64,000 bases of DNA from Mesorhizobium jarvisii. GTDB taxonomy: Bacteria; Pseudomonadota; Alphaproteobacteria; Rhizobiales; Rhizobiaceae. The notes beneath the pieces were generated by a model. That model had not been told where the DNA came from. It saw only the letters and a program-made list of their open reading frames with translations, and ran no database searches. A program made the position numbers and the translations under genes. The stretch spans positions 1 through 64,000 of the forward strand of contig NZ_QZXA01000017.1 in assembly GCF_003601985.1 (NCBI RefSeq), read 5' to 3'. This document shows positions 8,863 to 17,552 of the stretch, one piece after another; the stretch's first letter is position 1; each line of letters opens with the position of its first letter.

Positions 8863-9202
8863 GGTTGATCTCCTCCACAAGAACGCACGCCCCGGAAACC
8901 GGGACGGTTTCAGGAAGGATCATGCGTCGGTTCAAAGTGTTGGAGCATCCTCCTTGCGCAGGACAGCGCATGCCGCTCCAGCTGATCGCCGTTGCAAAAA
9001 CTGCCTCCCATCGGCATCAGCAAGGGAATGCTAACCCAGGGTCAACCATTTGTGCAACATCGATATAACAGTGCTGGAGGCGAATTATCGGAATTGTCGG
9101 AATTTTGATCAAACCGACTTGCCTCGGCTTCCATTCCGGGGCTGCGGCCCTAGTTTGAACCCCCGAGTCCTTCTGAAGATCAGTCCGTCCCTGGAGAATT
9201 GC
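8863..9202. other. Divergent intergenic region, 340 bases, no gene seen
   Basis: This stretch separates the divergent sugar-ABC operon and the RibD-like gene, so it should hold both promoters. The part from about 9040 to 9110 is AT-richer than its surroundings. I see no convincing operator, RNA or open reading frame with a ribosome site. Confidence 0.4.
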
Positions 9203-9901
9203 ATGAAGCCGCATATCATCTGCCATATGCTCGCCTCGCTCGACGGCAGTCTTCATCCGAGCCGCTACACCGCCAGCCGGGACGGAACCCGGGCCGAGTG
9301 GTCAGGCCTCTATGAGCAGATCCACGGCGATCTCCGGGGCGACGCCTGGATCGTCGGGCGCGTCACCATGGCCGAGATGAGCAAGGCCGGCGCGCACCCG
9401 CCGGCGCATGCCGGCAAGGTCGAGCGGCCGCATCATTTCGCGCAACGCGACGCGGGAACCTATGCCGTGGCGCTCGATACCTCCGGCAAGCTCCACTTCG
9501 CCAAGCCCGATGTCGGCGGCGACCATGTCGTGGTGCTGCTTGGGCGTGACGTCTCCGACAGCCATCTGGCCGAGCTCGCCGCCGACGGCGTGTCCTACAT
9601 CGTGTCGGAAACGGCCGAGATCGATCTCGCCGCCATGCTCGACGTGCTCGGGCGTGAGCTCAGCATAAGGCGTCTGCTGCTCGAAGGCGGCGCCGGCATC
9701 AACGGCTCCTTCTTCGCGGCCGGGCTTGTCGATGAACTAAGCCTGCTCGTCGCGCCCGCGCTCGACGCGCGGGCGGGAAACCAGGGTTTTGTCGAGTTCG
9801 GCGAAAGCGGCCTCGCCGGCAAGATGCAGCTGTCGCTGACAAGCTGCGAAACGCTGGCGCATGGGCTGATCCACTTGCGCTACGCCGTCAGCCCTGGCTG
9901 A
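9203..9901 (+). CDS. RibD C-terminal/dihydrofolate reductase family protein
   Basis: A 232-residue NADPH-dependent reductase of the RibD_C/DHFR superfamily. Features are the N-terminal MLASLDGSLHPSRYT strand-turn, WIVGRVTMAEM, and the glycine-rich nucleotide segment LLLEGGAGINGSFFAAGLVDE near residues 155-175, the usual place for the cofactor loop. Start ATG 9203 follows CTGGAGAATTGC; the reading frame upstream to 9050 is not protein-like. It lacks the deaminase half of RibD, so a riboflavin role is not implied and the substrate is unknown. Confidence 0.8.
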   Translation: MKPHIICHMLASLDGSLHPSRYTASRDGTRAEWSGLYEQIHGDLRGDAWIVGRVTMAEMSKAGAHPPAHAGKVERPHHFAQRDAGTYAVALDTSGKLHFAKPDVGGDHVVVLLGRDVSDSHLAELAADGVSYIVSETAEIDLAAMLDVLGRELSIRRLLLEGGAGINGSFFAAGLVDELSLLVAPALDARAGNQGFVEFGESGLAGKMQLSLTSCETLAHGLIHLRYAVSPG

Positions 9902-9913
9902 GGCCGCAGCGCC

Positions 9914-10798
9914 TCAATAGCGCATGGCGTCGAGATCAGCGATCAGCGTCGGGCCGGTCGGGTGCCAGCCGAGCCGTGCCTGGGTCAGCGCGCTGGACGC
10001 GGGCAGGTCCATGGGGGCGAACATTCCCATCCAGCCGAAATGCTCCGCCGCCTTTTCCGGCGCGATCGAGACGACGGGCAGGTTGAGGCCCCGGCCAAGC
10101 GCCTCGGCGATGGCGCGCACCTCGACGCCTTCCTCGCCGACCGCGTGATAGCGCGCGCCCGGCTGGCGCTTTTCGACAGCAAGCCGGTAGAGCCGCGCGG
10201 CGTCGGAGAGATGCCCCGCCGAATAGCGATTGCGGCCTTCGCCGACATAGGCCGAGACGCCTTTTTCGCGCGCGACCTCGATGAGCGGCGAGATCAGCCC
10301 CTGCTTGACCGGATTGTGCACCTGCGGCAGGCGAACGACCGACAAATTGATGCCGGCCTCCAGCAAGGCATTGCCGGCGAGTTCCGATGCGATGCGCGGA
10401 TTGGGATGGCTGGCGTTGAAGACGTCCTCGACCGCCAGTTGGCCATGTCCGGGGCTGCCCATGCCGACGCCCGACGTGATGACCAGCGGCCGGTCGGATC
10501 CGGCCAATGCCTGGCCGAGTGCCGCGATCACTTGGCTGTCCTTTTCGCAGTTTTCGGCAAAGCGCGAGAAATCATGGTCGAAGGCGGTGTGGATCACGGC
10601 GTCCGCTTCGGCCGCGCCGCTGCGCAGGCTTGTCGGATCCTCGAGGGTTCCGCGATGCACTTCGGCGCCCGCCGCCGCCAGCGCCTCCGCGCCTGCATCG
10701 GAGCGGGTGACGCCGACCACCTCATGGCCGGCCTGGATGAGTTCGGGAACAAGCGCCGAGCCGATGAAACCGGTGGCGCCGGTCAAAAAGATACGCAT
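9914..10798 (-). CDS. NAD(P)-dependent epimerase/SDR family protein
   Basis: A 294-residue atypical short-chain dehydrogenase. It opens with the Rossmann motif MRIFLTGATGFIGSALVPEL and shows AVIHTAFDHDFS in the dinucleotide fold. The usual YxxxK pair is not obvious, which is common in the extended/atypical SDRs of this type. Start ATG 10798 follows GCAGGAG. It is divergent from an MmyB-type regulator whose start is about 80 bases away, an arrangement that suggests control by that regulator. Confidence 0.82.
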   Translation of the reverse strand: MRIFLTGATGFIGSALVPELIQAGHEVVGVTRSDAGAEALAAAGAEVHRGTLEDPTSLRSGAAEADAVIHTAFDHDFSRFAENCEKDSQVIAALGQALAGSDRPLVITSGVGMGSPGHGQLAVEDVFNASHPNPRIASELAGNALLEAGINLSVVRLPQVHNPVKQGLISPLIEVAREKGVSAYVGEGRNRYSAGHLSDAARLYRLAVEKRQPGARYHAVGEEGVEVRAIAEALGRGLNLPVVSIAPEKAAEHFGWMGMFAPMDLPASSALTQARLGWHPTGPTLIADLDAMRY

Positions 10799-10876
10799 GC
10801 AAAATCTCCTGCACAGTTGCCTGCGCAATATCTCCGGTCTATTATTCCATTAAAGTAGTGACCTTATCATGGTATA

Positions 10877-11716
10877 ATGGCTACCAGGATGCCCACAAAC
10901 TCAGCCGGCACGCTCGCAGCCTTCCTGAAAGACCGGCGCACCCGGCTCGATCCCGCCTCGTTCGGCTTCTCCGGGCGCCGGCGCACGCCGGGGCTGCGCC
11001 GCGAAGAAGTCGCCCAGCGCGCCAACATCAGCCCGACCTGGTACACATGGCTGGAACAGGGCCGTGGCGGCGCGCCTTCGGCCGATGTGCTGAACCGCAT
11101 CGCCAAGGGGCTGCTGTTGACCGAGGCGGAGCGCGAACATCTCTTCATGCTGGGGCTCGGCCGTCCGCCCGAGGTCCGCTACCGGGGCGACGAGGGCGTC
11201 AGCCCCCGGCTGCAGCGCCTCATCGACACGCTCGAGGCCAGCCCCGCTTTGGTCAAGACCGCCACCTGGGACGTGGTCGCCTGGAACCGAGCCGCCGAGA
11301 TCGTGCTGACCGACTACGGCACCATCCCCGCCGGCCGGCGCAACATATTGCGCTTCATGTTCCTCACGCCCCACATCCGCGCCAAGCAGCATGATTGGGA
11401 AAACCTTGCCCGTTTCGTCGTCGGCGCTTTCCGGGCCGATGCGGCGCGTGCCGGCGCCGTCTCCGAGGTCACCCAGCTGGTGGACGAACTGTGCAGCGGC
11501 AGCGCCGAGTTCGCCGCGCTGTGGCAGGAGAATGACGTGCTCGCCCATGGCGACGGGACAAAGCGGCTGAAACACCCGGAACTGGGTGACATCGAGCTGG
11601 AATACTCGTCCTTCGCGGTCGACGGCCGGCCGGATTTGAACCTGACGGTCTACAACCCGATCGACAGCAAGGTCGCCGACCGCATCCGGGCTTTGGCGCG
11701 GCGTCCAAAGGGGTAA
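10877..11716 (+). CDS. Helix-turn-helix regulator, MmyB-like ligand-binding type
   Basis: A 279-residue XRE-family regulator: N-terminal helix-turn-helix (about residues 12-75, with RRTPGLRREEVAQRANIS and TWYTWLEQGRG) and a C-terminal PAS-like MmyB domain (about residues 105-270) thought to bind hydrophobic ligands. Two starts are possible, ATG 10877 or ATG 10889. A TATAAT-like box at 10873-10878 overlaps the first, so a leaderless message from 10889 is possible. Divergent from the epimerase gene, its likely target. Confidence 0.85.
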   Translation: MATRMPTNSAGTLAAFLKDRRTRLDPASFGFSGRRRTPGLRREEVAQRANISPTWYTWLEQGRGGAPSADVLNRIAKGLLLTEAEREHLFMLGLGRPPEVRYRGDEGVSPRLQRLIDTLEASPALVKTATWDVVAWNRAAEIVLTDYGTIPAGRRNILRFMFLTPHIRAKQHDWENLARFVVGAFRADAARAGAVSEVTQLVDELCSGSAEFAALWQENDVLAHGDGTKRLKHPELGDIELEYSSFAVDGRPDLNLTVYNPIDSKVADRIRALARRPKG

Positions 11717-11744
11717 AGGCTGGGCTCATTGCGCGGCGTCTTCG

Positions 11745-12246
11745 TCAAGGACGCTCGCACACCGCCTTCAGGATCTGCAAGGTCGGCCCCCAGTAGAGAT
11801 TGGCGTGCGGGCGGATCGCCGGTTCGGCGAAGTCGCAGAGCGTCAGCGTCAGCAGCGTTCCCTGATCCGCCGGCGCCAGGGCGAAACGGACCAGCGTATG
11901 GTTTTCGGGCAACGTCCGCCAGGCGCGAGGCCGACAGCGTGCTCCAGTAGCTGTAGGAGAACAGCCGCTCCGGCTCGAACGCCCGGACCGTGCCATGGTT
12001 CTCGAACGGCATGCCATGCAGCAGCCCGCGTATCACGATCGCGCCACCGGCATGTCCTTCCAGCCTGACGCTCAGTTCCTCGTCCGACATCCATTGCGGG
12101 ATCATCGCGGGCGTCGTCAGCACCTGCCAGACCTCAGCCGGCGCGGCGGCAACGGCGATGGTCTTGATGATCGGCGGAGAGGAATCGGCCACCCCCGCAT
12201 TTACCGCGACTGCCGGGGGAAAGTGTAGCGCAATATCGGTTGGCAC
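11745..12246 (-). pseudogene. SRPBCC (AHSA1-like) protein, single-base frameshift
   Basis: The N-terminal 105 residues (IIKTIAVAAAPAEVWQVLTT, then MIPQWMSDEELSVR) read in one frame from 12246. The C-terminal part (LPENHTLVRFALAPADQGTL to LKAVCERP) reads in the next frame to 11745. Removing one A/T pair at 11911-11912 restores a continuous SRPBCC protein through LADVPENHTLV, so the break is a single-base insertion. START-like proteins bind hydrophobic ligands. Either a recent pseudogene or a sequencing error. It faces the MmyB regulator tail to tail. Confidence 0.7.
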
Positions 12247-12407
12247 TTCCGCGCAATTTCAGCTGGCAGCAATCCGTGCCTAGGCGGGAACAGCCCTGCT
12301 GGATCAATCCTTGCCGATCTGAACAATCGTGCTTCCACAATTTGATCACCGGCCGGCGACCGCGACTGATATGCTGGACGGTGTCACCAAAAGTGAGGCC
12401 CGGCCCG

Positions 12408-13034
12408 ATGGAGAAAGAGGCATCGCAGTTGCACTGGAACGCAACATATGAATCGAAACGCGAGGACGGCGTCAGTTGGTTCCAAGATAATCCCGAGCCC
12501 TCTCTTTCGTTGATAAAAGAGATTGCCGATCGCAGCTCTGCCATCATTGACGTAGGGGGCGGCGCCTCTCGATTGGTGGATAATCTTCAGGAACAACACT
12601 TTGAGGACGTCACTGTCCTGGATCTGTCTGCGGCGGCGATCGCGGCGGCTCGCGGTCGACTGGCTGGGACAGGCGGCCAAATCGATTGGATCGTGGCTGA
12701 CATTCGCACCTGGTCGCCGAGGCGACTTTACGATGTCTGGCATGACAGGGCTGCCTTCCATTTCATGGTCGAAGAAGCGGATCGTGACGCTTACCTCTCA
12801 ACACTCGGACGGGCACTCGCACCGAATGGCTACGCGATGATCGCGACTTTCGCGCTCGACGGGCCGGAGAAATGCAGCGGCCTGCCCGTTCAACGATACG
12901 ATGCAAGCAAGCTCGCCCAAGTCCTTGGATCCGGCTTTGCACTGGTTCGCACACTCGACCATCTGCATCTGACGCCATGGGGCTCCTCTCAGTCCTTTCA
13001 GTTCAGCGTTTTCAGGCGAGCACCTGACACGTAA
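12408..13034 (+). CDS. Class I SAM-dependent methyltransferase
   Basis: A 208-residue methyltransferase. Motif I is IIDVGGGASRL (about residues 46-56), followed by VTVLDLSAAAIAAARGRL, whose acidic residue contacts the ribose, and WIVADIRTW as the motif II region. DRAAFHFMVEEADRDAYL is typical of Methyltransf_11/25 proteins. Start ATG 12408 gives an N-terminus that matches the family; the frame continues upstream to 12240 but is not protein-like. Base composition is somewhat less GC-rich than neighbours. Substrate unknown. Confidence 0.8.
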   Translation: MEKEASQLHWNATYESKREDGVSWFQDNPEPSLSLIKEIADRSSAIIDVGGGASRLVDNLQEQHFEDVTVLDLSAAAIAAARGRLAGTGGQIDWIVADIRTWSPRRLYDVWHDRAAFHFMVEEADRDAYLSTLGRALAPNGYAMIATFALDGPEKCSGLPVQRYDASKLAQVLGSGFALVRTLDHLHLTPWGSSQSFQFSVFRRAPDT

Positions 13035-14293
13035 CCTGGCGCTGCTGCAAAACTGTCCGCGCCCGGCGCCGTCGCATCGGCCGTGCCGCCCTTTTCACCC
13101 CTACGCGATTGCCGGCTGATCAGTGCGACGGCGGCGAAGGCGGCGATGCCGAACAGGCCGACCACGACGTTGAGCCACAAGGCCGGGAAGACGCCGAGGC
13201 CCGATATCATCAGGGTCAGGCCGAACGGAGCGAAGGCGGAGCTGAACTGGCGGGCCGCCGTGATCCAGCCGACATAGGAGCCGTAGCGCTCCTGGCCGAA
13301 CAATTCGAGCGGCAGCGTGCCGCCGACAATGCTCATCAGGCCCGAGCCGAAGCCGAAAAGCACGGCAAACAGCATGGCGCCGGGAACGGAGGGCGCCACC
13401 ATCAGCAGCACCGCAAGGCCGCCGGCCAGTCCGGCGGTCGCACCGAGCGCCAGCGATGTCTGCGACAGGCCGCGGCCGAACAGCATGTTCACCAGCCGGC
13501 TCGCCACTTGCGACGGGCCAAACAGGCTGGCGACCAGCACCGAGGCCCCGCCGAGACCGACCAGAGTGAGCAAGGGCACCATCTGCACGAGGATTGCCGA
13601 AAGCATGAAACCTTCTATGGCAAAGCCGGCCAGCACCAGGACGAACAGGAGCGACCATCGCCGGTCGGGCGCTGGCCCTGATAGGCCCGCCGTGACCGGG
13701 ACGACCCGCTCCCTCGCCTTGCCGATGCGGGTGGAAAGCCGGGCCAGCCACCAATGGATCGGCAGGCAGACAAAGGCGTTGAGCGCGGCAAAGAGAGCGA
13801 GAACCTCGCGCCAGCCGAGATGCTGGTGCAGGAGCGTCGTCAGTGGCCAGAACAGGGTCGAGGCGAAGCCGGCGATCAAGGTGAGATGGGTGATGCCGCG
13901 CCGCGCACCGCCGAGCTGCACGATGGCGACGAAGGCCGTGCTGTAGAGCACGAAGCAGGAGGCGAGTTCCATGGCCAGCACGCCAAGCGCAAAGCCGGCG
14001 CGCCCCGGCGCCAGCGCGCACAACAGCAACGCGCCTGCCGCCGCCAGCGACCCCGGCACCATCAGGCACCCTGCCCCGACCCGGTCCGCCAGGCTGCCCG
14101 CGAACGGCGCCAGTATGGCGCTTGCCAGCAGCGACACCGACAGCACGGCGAACACCCATTGCTGCGACCAGGCGAGTTCCGCCGCCACCGCCGGCGCCAG
14201 GATGCTGTAGCTGTAGTAGAGCGTGCCGTAGCCGACGATCTGCGTGGTGCCCAGCGCCCAGATGGCGCAAGCGGGGATCTTGGCGTCGCTCAC
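12998..14293 (-). CDS. MFS transporter at the end of the arsenic operon
   Basis: A 431-residue protein with about twelve membrane segments, beginning SDAKIPACAIWALGTTQIVG. The GTG start at 14293 overlaps the stop of the upstream oxidoreductase (GTGA), so the two are translationally coupled. Major facilitator members in ars operons (for example ArsJ, ArsK) export arsenical products, but ArsJ pairs with a GAPDH that is absent here. Export of an arsenical made by the coupled oxidoreductase is an inference from position only. Confidence 0.82.
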   Translation of the reverse strand: MSDAKIPACAIWALGTTQIVGYGTLYYSYSILAPAVAAELAWSQQWVFAVLSVSLLASAILAPFAGSLADRVGAGCLMVPGSLAAAGALLLCALAPGRAGFALGVLAMELASCFVLYSTAFVAIVQLGGARRGITHLTLIAGFASTLFWPLTTLLHQHLGWREVLALFAALNAFVCLPIHWWLARLSTRIGKARERVVPVTAGLSGPAPDRRWSLLFVLVLAGFAIEGFMLSAILVQMVPLLTLVGLGGASVLVASLFGPSQVASRLVNMLFGRGLSQTSLALGATAGLAGGLAVLLMVAPSVPGAMLFAVLFGFGSGLMSIVGGTLPLELFGQERYGSYVGWITAARQFSSAFAPFGLTLMISGLGVFPALWLNVVVGLFGIAAFAAVALISRQSRRGEKGGTADATAPGADSFAAAPGYVSGARLKTLN

Positions 14294-15675
14294 TCGGCGG
14301 CTTCCATCTTGCCCGCGCAACCGCAACCGCTTTTGCCGGCGGCCTTGGCGTCGGCATCCGCCACGCAGCACGCATCGATCGCCGCCGGCGCCGGCCCGCC
14401 GCAGCAGCCCTGCGACGCACGGCCAGCCGGCACCGTGCAGACGCCGGTTTCGGGCAGCACCAATTGCACCGCGTCGGCCGCCGCCATGTCGCCGGCGAGC
14501 GCCGCCGCGACCGAGCGCACCTGCTCGTAGCCGGTGAGCAGCAGGAAGGTCGGCGCGCGGCCATAGCTCTTGATGCCGACCGTGTAGAAGCCTGGCTCCG
14601 GATGGCTGAGTTCGCGGTGGCCATGCGGCGGCACGTCGCCGCAGGAATGCTCGTTGGGATCGATGAGCGGACCCAGCGCCTTGACGCCTTCCAGCCACGG
14701 ATCGAGATCGAGCCTGAGCTCCCGGGTCAGCGACAGGTCCGGACGCTGCCCGGTCGCGGCGATGATGCGGTCGACGGGGCCGAGTTGCAGCAATCCCTCC
14801 TCGCTTTGCCCCTCGACGATCAGCCTTCCGTCACGCTCGCGGATCGCAAGCGTCGCAAAGCCCGTCACCAGCTGGACGCGGCCGCTTTCGGCGAGGTCGC
14901 GGATATCGGCGCCGAGTTCGCCGCGCGCCGGCAATTGGTCGGCGTCGCCGCCGCCATAGATGCGCACGAGGTCGGTTCCGCGCACCGCCCAGATGAAGGC
15001 CGTGCCGGGCGCGACATCCGCCAGCCTGGCAAGGTCGAGCAAGGCGTTGGCCGCCGAATGGCCGGAACCGGCGACCAGCGTCGTGCGGCCGGCATAGAGC
15101 GCGCGGTCGCGCCCAAGGACATCGGGGATGCCGTAGGCGATGCGGCCGGCAAGCTCCGCCTCGCCTTCGGCCGCGATGCCGCCGGCGCCGAGCGGATTGG
15201 GCGTGCGCCATGTCCCCGAGGCATCGATGACCGCGCGGGCGCTGTCGCGCCTGGTGCCATTGGCGGTTTCGACCACGAGCATGAAGGGCCGCGTCCCGCG
15301 CTCGCTGCCGCGCACCTTGTCGGCGCCCCAGCGCGATATGGCGACGACACGCGCCTTGGTTTCGATCGCTGGCGCCAGTTCCGGCAGGTTGGCGAGCGGC
15401 TCGAGATAGTGCGCGACGAGTTCATCGGCGGTGGGAAAGGCTTCCGCGTCCGGCATCCGCCAGCCATGGGCTTCGAGCAGCTTCCTGGCCGCCTCGTCGA
15501 CGCAATAGCGCCAGGGCGTGAACACCCGCACATGGCCCCAATCCCGCAGATTGGCCGCGACACCGCTGCCGGCCTCATAGAGCTTCACCGGCAGGCCCCG
15601 GGCCATGAGATGAACAGCGGCGGCGAGACCAACCGGACCGGCGCCGATGACGGCGATGGGCAGATCGTTTTGCAT
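14290..15675 (-). CDS. FAD/NAD(P)-dependent oxidoreductase, ArsO-like
   Basis: A 461-residue flavoprotein with an N-terminal FAD motif VIGAGPVGLAAAVHL (about residues 9-23) and a second nucleotide motif LVAGSGHSAANALLDLA near residue 200, the layout of flavin monooxygenase-like enzymes. IIAATGQRPD is the usual near-C-terminal segment. The last 50 residues are Cys-rich (QGCCGG, DACCV, SGCGCAGK) and may bind a soft metal. It follows arsR2 and precedes a coupled MFS gene, so it is named ArsO-like by context; the reaction is unproven. Confidence 0.78.
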   Translation of the reverse strand: MQNDLPIAVIGAGPVGLAAAVHLMARGLPVKLYEAGSGVAANLRDWGHVRVFTPWRYCVDEAARKLLEAHGWRMPDAEAFPTADELVAHYLEPLANLPELAPAIETKARVVAISRWGADKVRGSERGTRPFMLVVETANGTRRDSARAVIDASGTWRTPNPLGAGGIAAEGEAELAGRIAYGIPDVLGRDRALYAGRTTLVAGSGHSAANALLDLARLADVAPGTAFIWAVRGTDLVRIYGGGDADQLPARGELGADIRDLAESGRVQLVTGFATLAIRERDGRLIVEGQSEEGLLQLGPVDRIIAATGQRPDLSLTRELRLDLDPWLEGVKALGPLIDPNEHSCGDVPPHGHRELSHPEPGFYTVGIKSYGRAPTFLLLTGYEQVRSVAAALAGDMAAADAVQLVLPETGVCTVPAGRASQGCCGGPAPAAIDACCVADADAKAAGKSGCGCAGKMEAAE

Positions 15676-15719
15676 CAGCTTCTATCCTTCCGGTACTATC
15701 GAAATAACAGGCAAAAAAA

Positions 15720-16040
15720 TCAGGCGGCCGCGTCCCCCGCTGCCGGGCTGCAGGCGGCATCGGCGCAGCATTCGTCGGCCAGGAAACCGATGAGATCGTT
15801 CATCACGGGATAGTTGGCGCGGCAGATCAGCGTCGTCGCCTGCCGCTCCTGGCTGACCAGCCCGGTCAGGATCAGCCGGTGCAGATGGTGCGACAGCGTC
15901 GAGGCGGCGATGCCGAGGCTCTCCTGCAAATAACCGACCGGCCGGCCCGCTTCGCCGGCCCGCACCAGGATACGATAGAGGTTCAGCCGCGTCGGATTGC
16001 CGAGCGCTTCCAGCTGCTTCGCTGCTTGTTCGAGTTTCAT
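15720..16040 (-). CDS. arsR: ArsR-family regulator (second copy in ars operon)
   Basis: A 106-residue winged-helix repressor. The recognition helix region is LGIAASTLSHHLHRLILTGL (about residues 43-62). The C-terminal end carries DECCADAACS, a cluster of three cysteines that could bind As(III), as in ArsR variants with C-terminal sites. The start ATG 16040 removes a long upstream reading frame. A perfect 9-base inverted repeat just upstream (16079-16102) is its likely operator, making an internal, self-regulated promoter for this gene and the two downstream. Confidence 0.88.
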   Translation of the reverse strand: MKLEQAAKQLEALGNPTRLNLYRILVRAGEAGRPVGYLQESLGIAASTLSHHLHRLILTGLVSQERQATTLICRANYPVMNDLIGFLADECCADAACSPAAGDAAA

Positions 16041-16078
16041 GGAAATAGCATGCGGCCGGCGACGGAGACCGTCAAGTC

Positions 16079-16102
16079 CTATTTCGAAGAATATCGAAAT
16101 AG
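16079..16102. promoter_or_regulatory. ArsR-type operator: perfect 9-bp inverted repeat
   Basis: Arms CTATTTCGA (16079-16087) and TCGAAATAG (16094-16102) are perfect reverse complements separated by six bases. The site lies in the 65-base gap between arsC and the second arsR. A partial copy (CTATCGAAATAA) lies near 15697-15708, before the oxidoreductase gene. ArsR proteins bind AT-rich dyads of this size, so binding by the downstream ArsR is likely but inferred. Confidence 0.65.
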
Positions 16103-16105
16103 ACT

Positions 16106-16528
16106 TCAGACGACCCGCTTGCTGTCGGCATCGATGACGACCTCGCCGTCCTCCTTGATGAACGGGCCGATATCCGGATTGGGCAGGATATCGAGCACCG
16201 CTTCGGACGGCCGGGCCAGCACGACGCCCAGCGGGCTCACCACGATCGGCCGGTTGATCAGGATCGGATGCGCCAGCATGAAATCGAGGATCTCGTCGTC
16301 GCTCCATTTGGGGTCGCCTAGGCCGAGTTCCGCATAGGGCGTGCCCTTCTCGCGCAGCAGCGCACGCGGCGTCATCGCCATCGCCTCGATCAGTTCGACG
16401 AGCCTTTCGCGCGACGGCGGCGTCTTCAGATACTCGATCACCTGCGGCTCTTCGCCGGATTGGCGGATGATCGCCAGCGTGTTGCGCGAGGTGCCGCAAT
16501 CGGGGTTGTGATAGATGGTGATGGTCAT
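16106..16528 (-). CDS. arsC: Arsenate reductase, glutaredoxin-coupled type
   Basis: A 140-residue ArsC of the plasmid R773 (Spx/ArsC) family, which reduces arsenate to arsenite with glutathione and glutaredoxin. The catalytic cysteine lies in IYHNPDCGTSRNT (Cys11), and the arginines of the anion site lie in INRPIVV and VVLARPSE. Start ATG 16528 overlaps the end of aqpS by 4 bases. In the rhizobial ars operon the arsenite formed leaves through AqpS rather than ArsB, and this gene order is the same. Confidence 0.93.
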   Translation of the reverse strand: MTITIYHNPDCGTSRNTLAIIRQSGEEPQVIEYLKTPPSRERLVELIEAMAMTPRALLREKGTPYAELGLGDPKWSDDEILDFMLAHPILINRPIVVSPLGVVLARPSEAVLDILPNPDIGPFIKEDGEVVIDADSKRVV

Positions 16529-17211
16529 TGCGCGGCTTTCATCTGAGTGAGGGTCTTGGGTTCAGCCAGCAGCCATCCGGCCACGGCCAGCGCCAGCAGC
16601 GCGCCCACCAGTTCCGCCGCTATGAAGGCCGGCACATCGGAGGGCCGGATGCCGGCAAACGTGTTGGAGAAGGCGCGCGAAATGGCCACCGCCGGATTGG
16701 CGAAAGAGGTCGAGGCCGTGAACCAATAGGCTGCGGTGATGTAGAGCCCGACCAGCCAGGGGATGGCGTCGCTGCGGAAGCGCAAGCCGGCAAGGATGGT
16801 GAAGACCAGGCCGAAAGTCGCGACCAGTTCGGCCAGCCACTGCCCCTGCCCGCTGCGCACCGTCGCCGACACCTGCAGCAGCGGCAGCTCGAACATGGCA
16901 TGCGCGACCAGCGTGCCGGCGAGGCCGCCGAGAATCTGGACAGTGATATAGCCCAGCGCGGCCAGCCAGCCAATGTCGCGCCGCAGGCCGAAAACCAGGG
17001 TAACAGCCGGGTTGAAATGCGCGCCGGAGATTGGCCCCAGCGTGGTGATCAGCACCACCAGAATGGCGCCGGTGGGAAGGGTGTTGCCGAGCAGCGAAAG
17101 TGCGACATCGCCGGTCAGCCGTCTGGCCATGATCCCCGAACCGACCACCGTGGCGACGAGCATGGCGGTGCCCAAGGCTTCGGCTGCGAGGCGGCGACGA
17201 AGATCGGTCAT
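16525..17211 (-). CDS. aqpS: Aquaglyceroporin AqpS (arsenite channel)
   Basis: A 228-residue major intrinsic protein with six membrane segments and two NPA loops: SGAHFNPAVTLVFG near residues 62-75 and SFANPAVAISRAFSNTFAG near residues 175-193. Its place between arsR and arsC matches the arsR-aqpS-arsC order described in Sinorhizobium meliloti, where AqpS replaces the ArsB pump and lets arsenite flow out. The conserved Arg after the second NPA is seen. Start ATG 17211. Confidence 0.93.
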   Translation of the reverse strand: MTDLRRRLAAEALGTAMLVATVVGSGIMARRLTGDVALSLLGNTLPTGAILVVLITTLGPISGAHFNPAVTLVFGLRRDIGWLAALGYITVQILGGLAGTLVAHAMFELPLLQVSATVRSGQGQWLAELVATFGLVFTILAGLRFRSDAIPWLVGLYITAAYWFTASTSFANPAVAISRAFSNTFAGIRPSDVPAFIAAELVGALLALAVAGWLLAEPKTLTQMKAAQ

Positions 17212-17218
17212 GTCAAGC

Positions 17219-17551
17219 TCAACATTTGCAGGTCACCGCCTGGAGGATCGGCTGGCAAAGCTCCGGCGCGCCATTGCAGCAATCCTCCATCAGATAGGCC
17301 AGCAGATCGCGAAACCCGGTCATGTCGGCCGTATAGCGGATGCTGCGGCCTTCGCGCTCGGCATGGACCAGCCCGGCCTGGCCGAGGATCTTCAGATGCG
17401 CCGACATGGTGTTCTGCACCGTGCCGAGCCGCGTCGCGATCTTGCCTGCCGGCACGCCCTCGTCCCCGGCCCGCACCAGCAGCCGGAACACCTCCAGCCT
17501 GGTTTCCTGGCCGAGTGCTGCGAGCGCCAGCAATGCTGTTGTCTTGTCCAT
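17219..17551 (-). CDS. arsR: ArsR-family arsenical repressor (first gene of ars operon)
   Basis: A 110-residue winged-helix repressor. Recognition helix: TRLGTVQNTMSAHLKILGQA (about residues 41-60). The C-terminal part carries DCCNGAPELC and ends in CKC, so the metal site is probably made by C-terminal cysteines, as in the second arsR. ATG 17551 is preferred over the adjacent TTG at 17554. It starts the six-gene operon and lies 7 bases from aqpS. Repression released by As(III) is the established role of the family. Confidence 0.9.
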   Translation of the reverse strand: MDKTTALLALAALGQETRLEVFRLLVRAGDEGVPAGKIATRLGTVQNTMSAHLKILGQAGLVHAEREGRSIRYTADMTGFRDLLAYLMEDCCNGAPELCQPILQAVTCKC

Positions 17552-17552
17552 C

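Noticed and set aside
15720..16499. Long 259-residue frame through arsC and the second arsR
   Set aside because: Its upstream part is antisense-frame noise across arsC; the winged-helix protein begins at the ATG at 16040.
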